Positions 1-5,183 of a stretch of DNA of 5,183 nucleotides are shown here, in pieces. The notes beneath the pieces are model-generated. The model saw nothing but the letters and a program-made list of their open reading frames with translations. It did no database searches and had not been told where the DNA came from. The DNA comes from Bacillota bacterium (GTDB taxonomy: Bacteria > Bacillota > Sulfobacillia > JAJZYS01 > JAJYTV01): the NCBI GenBank assembly GCA_021806845.1, contig JAKAPV010000071.1, positions 6,730-11,912 of the forward strand. Direction: 5' to 3'. Both the position numbers and the translations under genes were made by a program. Every line of letters begins with the position of its first letter. Within the stretch, counting starts at the first letter, position 1.

Positions 1-1
1 T

Positions 2-205
2 TCCGGCCAGCCGGTCGGATTTCTCGTCATGCAGCAGAACGAAGTGCGGCTCCTGCCGGTCGACCAGAACGCGGTGCTCGACCGCGTGCTCGACGAAGCG
101 CCGCAACTGATCGAGCAGATCGGCACATGGATCCGTCCGCGCGGCGAGCGGGCGGCAATCAGCAGCGATGCCGAGGCGGGCGGCGCGAGTGGCCGCGGGT
201 ACTGA
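2..205 (+). CDS. GerW/YtfJ-family spore protein, C-terminal fragment (5' end outside window)
   Basis: The frame is open from the window edge to a TGA at 203-205 and gives 67 residues of a protein whose start is missing. The first part reads GQPVGFLVMQQNEVRLLPVD, followed by a helical stretch with VLDRVLDEAPQLIEQI. This matches the end of the YtfJ/GerW spore protein family as I remember it, where a glycine-rich segment leads into a QPVAFLVV-like strand, a VKLLHLD-like strand and a final LLDRLIDxAPxVVEKI helix. In Bacillus, GerW (YtfJ) is a forespore protein linked to spore germination; its biochemical role is not well defined. After the helix comes a low-complexity tail of about 25 residues rich in Gly, Ala and Ser, which is less conserved. 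The last 38 bases overlap the start of the SNF2 gene in another frame, which suggests co-transcription and perhaps translational coupling. The family call rests on about 45 residues. Confidence 0.72.
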   Translation, partial: SGQPVGFLVMQQNEVRLLPVDQNAVLDRVLDEAPQLIEQIGTWIRPRGERAAISSDAEAGGASGRGY

Positions 206-1754
206 GGAAGCGCTGGGGCTCTCGGCATGGACGCGCCTTCAGCCAATCTGGCAACGGGGGCGCGTCGTTCGCTACCCGCATCAAATCGAAGCGGCGAAGG
301 AAATCGTAGGACGTCTTGAGGGTTCGGCTCTTCTGGCAGATGAAGTCGGTCTCGGCAAGACGATCGAGGCAGGGCTCGTGATGGAGGAGCTGATGGCGCG
401 AGGGGAGGTATCGCGCACCCTGATCCTCTGTCCGGCGGCGCTGCTCTTGCAGTGGCAGCAGGAACTTTGGCAGAAGTTTGCCCGCCGCGTGCAGATCCAG
501 CCGTTGACGCCGCCGCGCCAAGGCGTGGTGCTGGCTTCGCTCGACTGGGCGAAGCGGGATCCCCAGCGCAAGGCGTACCAGTCCGTTGGCTGGGACCTCG
601 TGGTCGTGGATGAGGCCCATCACCTCAAGTCCCGGCGCAGCCAGAACCACAGCTTTGTCGCGGGCCTCCAGCGCAAGCATCTCGTCCTGGTGACGGCCAC
701 GCCCATCCAGAACGAACTCGCGGAACTCTACAGCCTCGTCTCGCTGGTGAAGCCGGACATCTTCGGCAGCTACATGCAGTTCTACCGGCGCTTTTTACTG
801 GCGCCGCGCCGTCCGCGCAACGTGGACGAACTTCGCCATGAGCTCTCGTCCGTCATGGTGCGGCGCACCAGGCACGAGGCAAAGATCGTGCTGCCGCCGC
901 GCAAGGCGGAACTTCTGCTCGTGCAGCTGAGCCGAGACGAACGGGAACTCTACGATCGCGCGACGGATGCCCTGATCGAGGCGTACCGCGCCCGCCGGGC
1001 GAGCCAGGAGACGATTCTGCCGCTCGTGCTGGTGCAGCGCGAGCTCTGCTCATCGAGCTTCGCGCTGGCGGAGACGCTGCGGCGCATGGGCGACTCCTGG
1101 TTCGGTCCGCATGCCCAGGACCTCCTGCGGCGCGCCGAGGCGATCGGCACCAATCAGAAGGCGGAGGCGGCGACCTCCCTGCTCTGCGGCATGAAGGAGC
1201 CCGCTCTCGTCTTCACCGAGTACCGCGCGACCCAGGCATATCTCGGGCGCAAGCTCTCGCAGGCAGGGCTGCAGGTCCATTACCTGCACGGCGGCCAGAA
1301 CCGGCACGTGCGCCAGGCGGAGCTGCAGAGTTTCGCCGAGAACGGCGGCGTCCTCGTGGCGACGGAGACGGGCGGCCAGGGTCTCAATCTGCAGACCGCG
1401 TCGGTCATCGTGAACTACGACCTTCCCTGGAACCCGATGCGCGTCGAACAGCGCATCGGCCGCGCCCATCGCCTCGGTCAGACGCGCGAGGTGCGGATCC
1501 TCAACCTGTGCGCCCGCGACACCGTCGAGGAACACGTGCTGCGCCTCCTGCACGAGAAGATCGACATGTTCCAGCGCGTCATCGGCGATCTCGACGTGAT
1601 CATCCGGCATCTGGAAAGGGAGCGTCCGCTCGAAACCGAGCTCTTTGAACTGTTCCTGACCCGCGAGCGCGACGAGATCGATCGCAGACTCGAGGAAATC
1701 GCTGCGCGCGTGCGACCGACCGCCACGCAGGAGAGCGTGCCGGCTACGTTGTAA
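168..1754 (+). CDS. SNF2/RapA-type superfamily 2 helicase-like ATPase
   Basis: This 528-residue protein has the full set of SNF2-family ATPase motifs. Lobe 1 has a Walker A variant DEVGLGKTIEAGL (58-70), motif Ia/Ib around LILCPAALLLQWQQEL (85-100), DEAH (148-151) and TATP (176-179) followed by NELAELYSL. Lobe 2 has LVFTEYRATQAYL (347-359), ATETGGQGLNLQ (398-409) and the arginine-finger motif QRIGRAHRLGQ (428-438). Such proteins use ATP to translocate on double-stranded DNA and remodel protein-DNA complexes. There is no extra SWIM, HARP or nuclease domain, so it is a compact form close in size to Bacillus YqhH (about 557 residues), whose role I do not know. The end (about 460-528) is a charged helical tail. 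ATG 168 has only a weak upstream GGCGG; GTG 189, with GAGG at 173-176, is an alternative start. The gene overlaps the upstream GerW-like gene and is followed 55 bases later by the PanC-like gene. Confidence 0.93.
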   Translation: MPRRAARVAAGTEEALGLSAWTRLQPIWQRGRVVRYPHQIEAAKEIVGRLEGSALLADEVGLGKTIEAGLVMEELMARGEVSRTLILCPAALLLQWQQELWQKFARRVQIQPLTPPRQGVVLASLDWAKRDPQRKAYQSVGWDLVVVDEAHHLKSRRSQNHSFVAGLQRKHLVLVTATPIQNELAELYSLVSLVKPDIFGSYMQFYRRFLLAPRRPRNVDELRHELSSVMVRRTRHEAKIVLPPRKAELLLVQLSRDERELYDRATDALIEAYRARRASQETILPLVLVQRELCSSSFALAETLRRMGDSWFGPHAQDLLRRAEAIGTNQKAEAATSLLCGMKEPALVFTEYRATQAYLGRKLSQAGLQVHYLHGGQNRHVRQAELQSFAENGGVLVATETGGQGLNLQTASVIVNYDLPWNPMRVEQRIGRAHRLGQTREVRILNLCARDTVEEHVLRLLHEKIDMFQRVIGDLDVIIRHLERERPLETELFELFLTRERDEIDRRLEEIAARVRPTATQESVPATL

Positions 1755-1788
1755 CCATATGGACAGACAGAGTCGCTGACGGTTCGAC

Positions 1789-1797
1789 AGGAGGTGA
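1789..1797 (+). promoter_or_regulatory. Strong Shine-Dalgarno for the PanC-like gene
   Basis: AGGAGGTGA is a perfect match to the anti-Shine-Dalgarno end of Bacillota 16S rRNA. It lies 12 bases before the GTG at 1810, a rather long spacing. It decides the start: a TGA at 1795-1797, inside this site, closes the PanC-like frame upstream, and GTG 1810 is the first usual start codon after it. Confidence 0.7.
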
Positions 1798-1809
1798 GGG
1801 CGTACGCGC

Positions 1810-2649
1810 GTGGCGCGAACGCTGGGAGAGCTTTCCGCGGCCATAGCAGAAACCCCTCACCCGATCGGCCTCGTCGTGACGAGAGGTTACCTGCATGCGG
1901 GACACGGCGCACTTGTGCGTGCCGCGCACGAGATGGGCCGCGCCGTCGTGCTCTGCATCTTCCTGAGCCACCGTCAGTTCGGACCCGGCGAGGATTTCAC
2001 CCTTTACCCGCGAGACAGCGAGCGCGACCGCGAGTTCGCCGAGCAGGCGGGCGTCGACGTCTTCTGGCAGCCTGCGGAGGAAGACGTCTACCCGAGAGGC
2101 ATGTCGACAGAGGTGCACATGCCGAGGCTCGAGCAGGCAATCAACGGCGTGGTCCGCCCAGAGGTGCTGCGCTCGCAGATCACGGCGATGGTGCGTCTGA
2201 TCGGGCTCACGAAGGCAGCCTCCGTCTACTACGGCGAGCAGGACTGGTACAAGGCGGCGGCGATGCGCATCGTGCTCAGCGACCTCGCCGTCGGGACCGA
2301 GATCGAGACGGTGCCGACGCGGCGGGCCGAGGACGGCCTCGCGCTCGGCTCCCTGAACGAGCGCCTGCGCCCGCAGGAACGCCAGAGCGCGGCGCGCATC
2401 TTCGAGGCCCTGAAGTGGGCCCAGGAGCTCTTCGCAAACGGCGAGGTGGAAGCCACGCGGCTGCTCGGGAGAACGTCCGCGGCGCTGACGCGCATCCCGG
2501 GCTTCCGCCTGCAGTACGTGCATCTCGTCGATCCAGCGACGCTAGCCGAGCGGCCAAAGGCGGCGCCGGGCGACATCCTGATGGCCGGCGGCTACTTCGG
2601 GCGCACGCGCCTCGACGACGCGGTCCGGCTGCCGGACACCAGCGCGTAG
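1810..2649 (+). CDS. Divergent pantothenate synthetase (PanC)-like nucleotidyltransferase-fold protein
   Basis: The 279-residue length and overall pattern fit PanC, which joins pantoate and beta-alanine through a pantoyl-adenylate. Recognisable PanC blocks are LHAGH (28-32), QFGPGEDF (56-63) with YPR (66-68), AGVDVFWQP (80-88), YPRG and T100, RP (116-117), YYGEQD (140-145), and VPTRRAEDGLAL (168-179) followed by N183 and ER (190-191). The two HxGH histidines (H29, H32) are kept. Many positions that bind ATP or substrates in true PanC differ: PTMG is VTRG (R25 for Met), NPxQF is SHRQF (53-57), HFRG is VLRS (119-122), GEKD is GEQD (Q144 for the catalytic-site Lys), the following Gln pair is YK (147-148), and SSRN is GSLN (180-183). 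The protein may have another substrate or be inactive. No panB, panD or panE is seen nearby; its neighbours are sporulation-type genes. The start is GTG, chosen from the Shine-Dalgarno site and the upstream stop. PanC-family membership is fairly safe, PanC activity is not. Confidence 0.85.
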   Translation: MARTLGELSAAIAETPHPIGLVVTRGYLHAGHGALVRAAHEMGRAVVLCIFLSHRQFGPGEDFTLYPRDSERDREFAEQAGVDVFWQPAEEDVYPRGMSTEVHMPRLEQAINGVVRPEVLRSQITAMVRLIGLTKAASVYYGEQDWYKAAAMRIVLSDLAVGTEIETVPTRRAEDGLALGSLNERLRPQERQSAARIFEALKWAQELFANGEVEATRLLGRTSAALTRIPGFRLQYVHLVDPATLAERPKAAPGDILMAGGYFGRTRLDDAVRLPDTSA

Positions 2650-2699
2650 CGTCTCGCATAAGCTGGCAGCAGACGCTTCCGCACAGGGGAGGCGCTGCC
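2648..2699 (+). other. Two overlapping inverted repeats in the PanC-like/DUF444 junction
   Basis: AGCGTCT (2648-2654) pairs perfectly with AGACGCT (2671-2677); the first arm overlaps the TAG stop of the PanC-like gene. GGCAGC (2665-2670), inside that loop, pairs with GCTGCC (2694-2699) just before the DUF444 start codon, which places the DUF444 Shine-Dalgarno site in the second loop. The two stems cannot form as simple nested hairpins; they would compete or make a pseudoknot. There is no T-run, so this is not an ordinary intrinsic terminator. Stems of 6 and 7 bp in GC-rich DNA could be chance. Confidence 0.3.
2685..2692 (+). promoter_or_regulatory. Shine-Dalgarno for the DUF444 gene
   Basis: AGGGGAGG lies 9 bases before the ATG at 2702. 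It supports that start for the DUF444 gene and shows that the gene is still equipped for translation despite its missing 3' end. Confidence 0.65.
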
Positions 2700-2701
2700 G
2701 C

Positions 2702-3559
2702 ATGGATGCTTGGGGACTCGAACTCGAACGCGGAGCGGAACGAGACAGGGCGAGGCACCAGGAGCTCTTGCGCCAGGCGCTCGCGAACCACCTGAAGGAA
2801 CTTGTCGTAGAGGAAGCCCTGATCGGCGGAGGCGAACGCGGCCTCCGCCTCTCGTATCCCGTGCTGCGCGAGCGCCGCCTGCGCTTTGCGCAGGAGGAAG
2901 CACAGGCGCAGGTCGTGCACAGCGGCGAGGGAGCCGGCGGCGATGGCGCCGACGGCCGCGCGGGCGAACATCCGGGCGAGGACGAACTCGAGTGGCTGCA
3001 TGAGCGCGTCGCGGAGGAACTGCACCGCCGCTGGCGCCTACCGGAGCTGGAGGGAAGCCCGCTGATCGGCAGCCGGCCGGCCGACGTCGTCCGGATCCGC
3101 AGGATCGGTCCCTGGCCGAATCTGCACCGTCGACAGAGCATGCTGGCCGCGGTCCGCAGGGCGCGCCGGCAGGGGACTCCCGTACACCTGCGCGAGGAGG
3201 ACCTGCGCTTCCGCTCGAGCGCGCCGGACCCGATGCCGGCGCCGGATTGCCTGATCATCGCCCTGCGCGACGTCTCAGGCAGCATGGGGGACGAAAAGAA
3301 GCTCCTGTGCCGCAGCTTCTTCCACTGGCTGGTGGGCTTCGTGCGCTCAAGCTACGGCCCGATCGAGATCGCGTACGTCGTGCACCATACGGAAGCGAGG
3401 CGGGTCGAGCAGGAGGAGTTCTTCCGACGCGTCGAGTCCGGCGGCACCAAGGTCTCCTCGGCGTATCGCATGGCACTCGACCTGGCGCGCAGCGCGAAGA
3501 CGACGGGGAGGCAGGTGCTCGTTCTGCACTTTACGGACGGCAACTGCATGTCGGGGTGA
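2702..3559 (+). pseudogene. DUF444/YhbH-type sporulation protein, interrupted: N-terminal 280 residues, 3' part displaced
   Basis: The 285-residue product is clearly DUF444 (YhbH family). After a charged N-terminal region and a Gly/Asp-rich linker (about 75-95) comes a VWA-like domain with IIALRDVSGSMG (185-196, MIDAS D190, S192, S194), RSFFHWLVGF (204-213), YVVHHTEA (225-232), EEFFRRVESGGTK (238-250, T249) and VLHFTDG (274-280, D279). The family normally continues with DGDN-like residues and about 100 more amino acids; B. subtilis YhbH is roughly 390 long. Here homology ends at G280, and five unrelated residues (NCMSG) precede a TGA at 3557-3559. A serine recombinase gene ends one base later on the other strand. 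The family is tied to sporulation in Bacillus, with unclear chemistry. I class it as interrupted rather than decayed because the remaining frame is intact with a good ribosome site. Excision of the element could restore it. A short stable protein with all metal-site residues could also still be made. Confidence 0.85.
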
Positions 3560-3560
3560 C
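3533..3560. other. Predicted element/chromosome junction (attL-type site) inside the DUF444 gene
   Basis: DUF444 similarity holds through T278-D279-G280 (3533-3541) and is lost at the next codon, where family members have Asp-Asn or similar. The foreign sequence then brings a TGA (3557-3559) and the end of the recombinase gene (3561). The crossover is therefore most likely within about 3536-3546. The short core shared by both attachment sites cannot be defined without the other end of the element, and I see no strong inverted repeat around this point. The position is inferred from protein similarity. Confidence 0.6.
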
Positions 3561-4904
3561 TTAGGAGCGCAGCGCAAGGAGCAGGTCTCCGTCCGCCTGG
3601 ACGTCGATGCGCTCGACGAGCGCCTGCACGATCTCGCGCCGCTCCGCGTGGCTCGCGCGGATCCACACGCGCGCGAGACCTGCGGCTGCGGCGCGGCGGC
3701 CCTCCGCCGTAGAGTCCAAGGGTGCCGGTTCGCGCAGAGCGCGCTCTCTCTCGCGCCGTAGCTTCTCGAGGCGCTGTCGCACGACATCGCGCGGCAGCGT
3801 GCCGTCCTCGACCGCCGCCACGAGGCGCGCGACCTTGGCGTCGAGGGCCGCGGATTCGCTGCGACGGCTGGGTGCCCCGAGCGGGTTCGGGGCGCGGACA
3901 GCCGTTGCCAGCGCCGCCGCCACCGCGTCGTCCAGCCGTTCGGCCCGCACGTAGCCGGGACCGCAGCGATGTCCGGTGCGCTTGATCCGGTCGCAGATGT
4001 AGTAGCGCACGCCGCTAGTGCTCTTGTGGCCGCCCATGCGGCCTCCGCACGCGCCGCAGAAGAGCACCCCCGTCAAGAGGTACGGCGAAGCCTCGCCGCG
4101 ACGGGGTCGGCCGGGCCCCTTGCGCCTGGCCTCGATCGCGTCCTGCGCTCCGAGCCATGTTTGCTCTGGCAGGAGCGGCGGGTGCCCGGATTTGATCCAC
4201 CCTTCGGGCGTGCGACGCTCGCCCAGGTAGGCGCGATTGTGCAGGATGCTGCTCACCGTGCTCGCGTGCCAGCGCCGACGGCCGAAGGGCGGGGGAGCGC
4301 CACGGGTGGCGAGAGCGGCCGCGATGCGGTCGAGGGAAGCTCCCGCGATGGCCTGACGGTAGATCATGCGGACCCAGTCCGCGTGCTCGTCGTCGGGCTC
4401 CAGCACGCCCCCCTCGCCGTAGCGGTAGCCATACGGCGCCGCCCCGGCCCATTTGCCCTGCGAGAGGCGCTGGCGGTATCCGATCGTGCTGCGCTCGACG
4501 ATGGTGGCCCGCTCGAGCTGTGCGAAGACGGCCAGCATGCCGACCATCGCCATGCCGGCAGGGCTCAGGGTGTCAAAGCTCTCGGTGGCGCTGCGAAAGC
4601 CCGCGCCGCACGGGGTGAAGATGTCCTCTATCAGGTGGAGGACATCGCGCTGTCGGCGCGAGAGGCGGTCGAGCTTCCAGACGAGCACCACGTCGAGGAG
4701 ACCGGCCTGGACGTCGCCGATCAGATGCTGGACCCCAGCGCGCTCCAGGTCCTTGCCGGAGGCGCCTTCATCGGCGTACACGCCGGCGACCTGCCAGGCC
4801 TGTGACAGAGCGTAGGCCCCAAGGCGCTCGCGTTGTGCGGCGACAGAATACCCCTCCCGCGCCTGTTCCTCCGTCGAGACGCGGATGTAGAGCCCGGCGC
4901 GCAG
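3561..4904 (-). CDS. Large-type serine recombinase (site-specific integrase), probable CTG start
   Basis: Read from the CTG at 4904-4902 the protein has 447 residues. The N-terminal resolvase domain has LYIRVSTEEQ, with R8 and catalytic S10 at the same positions as in gamma-delta resolvase. DEGASGKDLERAG (45-57) and VWKLDRLSRR (75-84, with R80 and R83) follow. A recombinase domain has GKWAGAAPYGYRYG (about 150) and ILHNRAYLGERR (220-231). A zinc ribbon follows with C283, C286, C304 and C314 in LFCGACGGRMGG. A Lys/Arg/Glu-rich coiled coil lies at about 351-391, and the end (RREIVQALVERIDV) looks complete. These enzymes cut at attachment sites through a phosphoserine link to integrate or excise elements; B. 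subtilis SpoIVCA, the skin recombinase of about 500 residues, is one. The first usual start codon, GTG 4781, would remove S10 and R8. CTG 4904 is preceded by GGGGGTG at a 7-base spacing. No partner excision factor is in the window. The gene converges on the DUF444 gene with a 1-base gap. Confidence 0.93.
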   Translation of the reverse strand: MRAGLYIRVSTEEQAREGYSVAAQRERLGAYALSQAWQVAGVYADEGASGKDLERAGVQHLIGDVQAGLLDVVLVWKLDRLSRRQRDVLHLIEDIFTPCGAGFRSATESFDTLSPAGMAMVGMLAVFAQLERATIVERSTIGYRQRLSQGKWAGAAPYGYRYGEGGVLEPDDEHADWVRMIYRQAIAGASLDRIAAALATRGAPPPFGRRRWHASTVSSILHNRAYLGERRTPEGWIKSGHPPLLPEQTWLGAQDAIEARRKGPGRPRRGEASPYLLTGVLFCGACGGRMGGHKSTSGVRYYICDRIKRTGHRCGPGYVRAERLDDAVAAALATAVRAPNPLGAPSRRSESAALDAKVARLVAAVEDGTLPRDVVRQRLEKLRRERERALREPAPLDSTAEGRRAAAAGLARVWIRASHAERREIVQALVERIDVQADGDLLLALRS

Positions 4905-4911
4905 TCGCGTC

Positions 4912-4918
4912 CACCCCC
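4912..4918 (-). promoter_or_regulatory. Shine-Dalgarno-like site for the recombinase CTG start
   Basis: On the minus strand GGGGGTG differs by one base from GGAGGTG and lies 7 bases before the CTG at 4904. A second purine run, AAGGA (4924-4920), lies further upstream. This spacing is the main support for CTG as the initiation codon. In a GC-rich genome a G-run can occur by chance. Confidence 0.5.
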
Positions 4919-4995
4919 GTCCTTGGGTACCGTAAGCGCCCCCTGCGCACCTCGCGGCGGGTCCGGATGGTCCGTTGCGCCGAGCGGTGCGCCAG

Positions 4996-5130
4996 CGGGC
5001 GTGTGCACAGGGCAGGGGGCGCGCGCAGTCTCTTTGGACATCACGCGTTGGAGGCCTTCACCCCCCGAGGGGGGCGACGCGACCCTTGCCACACTGACAG
5101 GGTTCCTGCGCGCTGCGGCGCACACGCCCG
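4996..5130. repeat. 11-bp perfect inverted repeat, arms 113 bases apart
   Basis: CGGGCGTGTGC (4996-5006) is the exact reverse complement of GCACACGCCCG (5120-5130). The arms flank the C6/G6 hairpin. Paired sites like this upstream of a recombinase gene could be protein-binding sites or sit in a regulatory RNA structure. The function is unknown and the GC-rich composition raises the chance of coincidence. Confidence 0.5.
5044..5081. other. Short GC hairpin with outer stem
   Basis: CCCCCC (5061-5066) is followed by GA and GGGGGG (5069-5074), giving a compact hairpin. CGCGT (5044-5048) and ACGCG (5077-5081) can form an outer stem. No T-run follows on either strand, so an intrinsic terminator is not well supported. 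It would lie in the leader of the recombinase mRNA if transcription starts further upstream. Confidence 0.4.
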
Positions 5131-5149
5131 GCACTGATGAACGGGTACG

Positions 5150-5181
5150 CGCCGGCCCGTCAGATATGCCGCCGGCCCGTC
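5150..5181. repeat. 12-bp direct repeat with 20-base period at window edge
   Basis: CGCCGGCCCGTC occurs at 5150-5161 and again at 5170-5181, separated by AGATATGC, an AT-richer break in very GC-rich DNA. Only two copies are visible and the window ends two bases after the second, so the array may continue. The spacing of about two helical turns fits tandem protein-binding sites (iteron-like), but nothing identifies the protein. Confidence 0.5.
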
Positions 5182-5183
5182 GC

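Larger units (their letters stand above)
4905..5183. other. Region upstream of the recombinase with no gene recognised
   Basis: No open frame here resembles a known protein, and the displaced 3' part of the DUF444 gene is not present in any frame I read. The recombinase frame itself stays open on the minus strand back to a TGA at 5060-5058, but without a usual start codon. The stretch should hold the recombinase promoter; I could not identify convincing -35/-10 boxes for a vegetative or sporulation sigma factor. It contains an 11-bp inverted repeat, a short strong hairpin and a direct repeat at the edge, listed separately. Confidence 0.6.

Noticed and set aside
168..1754. SNF2 protein as part of a phage-defence system such as DISARM
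   Set aside because: No methyltransferase, nuclease or other defence partner is nearby, and the neighbours are sporulation-type genes. A compact SNF2 ATPase alone does not indicate defence.
1794..2795. 333-residue plus-strand frame across the PanC-like gene
   Set aside because: Its Arg/Ala/Gly/Pro-rich translation has no motifs and lies out of frame over a gene with clear family motifs.
3561..4781. Recombinase starting at GTG 4781 as a naturally truncated enzyme
   Set aside because: The intact catalytic motif LYIRVSTEEQ continues in the same frame directly upstream with no stop, so the longer protein is much more likely.
3969..4805. 278-residue plus-strand frame opposite the recombinase
   Set aside because: It is antisense to a well-supported recombinase and has an Ala/Val/Arg-rich composition without domain signals.
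5061..5074. Intrinsic transcription terminator at the C6/G6 hairpin
   Set aside because: The stem is strong, but no T-run follows on either strand and the loop is very short, so I list it only as a hairpin.
4721..5134. 137-residue minus-strand frame overlapping the recombinase N-terminus
   Set aside because: It is low-complexity and Pro/Arg/Gly-rich with no family resemblance, and it overlaps the real catalytic domain in another frame. It is a shadow of high-GC DNA.
5150..5183. CRISPR array start
   Set aside because: The repeat is only 12 bp with an 8-base gap, and two copies are visible. CRISPR repeats and spacers are much longer.
4905..5183. Missing C-terminal part of the DUF444 gene right after the recombinase
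   Set aside because: No frame in this stretch shows DUF444-like sequence, so the element must extend beyond the window or the 3' part is lost.

Overview
The window is GC-rich throughout and looks like chromosomal DNA of a spore-forming Bacillota. The support is two sporulation families on the plus strand: the C-terminal end of a GerW/YtfJ-type spore protein at the left edge, and a YhbH-type DUF444 protein near the middle. I cannot name the species. A high-GC thermophilic Bacilli relative is a guess based on composition only.

Left part (1-3559): four plus-strand genes lie close together and could be one operon. They are the tail of a GerW/YtfJ-like gene (ends 205), a stand-alone SNF2/RapA-type helicase-like ATPase (168-1754, overlapping the previous gene by 38 bases), a divergent pantothenate-synthetase (PanC)-like protein (1810-2649), and a DUF444/YhbH gene (2702-3559). 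The PanC-like protein keeps the HxGH nucleotidyl-transferase motif but has changed many positions conserved in true PanC. No other pantothenate gene is visible, so the panC label is doubtful.

Right part (3560-5183): the DUF444 frame stops about 100 residues short of the usual family length, just after the last metal-site aspartate of its VWA-like domain. One base past its stop codon a complete serine recombinase gene ends, running the other way (3561-4904, minus strand). The recombinase has a resolvase-type catalytic domain, a recombinase domain, a four-cysteine zinc ribbon and a coiled coil. Its catalytic N-terminus is only included if translation starts at a CTG codon (4904), because the frame has no ATG, GTG or TTG between 4904 and the upstream stop at 5058-5060. 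Beyond it are 279 bases with no gene, holding an 11-bp inverted repeat, a C6/G6 hairpin and a 12-bp direct repeat at the window edge.

Main interpretation: an integrated element carrying a serine recombinase has split a sporulation gene. This resembles the skin element in sigK and prophage SPbeta in spsM of Bacillus subtilis, where excision during sporulation restores the gene. The other end of the element and the missing 3' part of the DUF444 gene are outside the window. Programmed excision is therefore a hypothesis; a simple disruptive insertion is the alternative.
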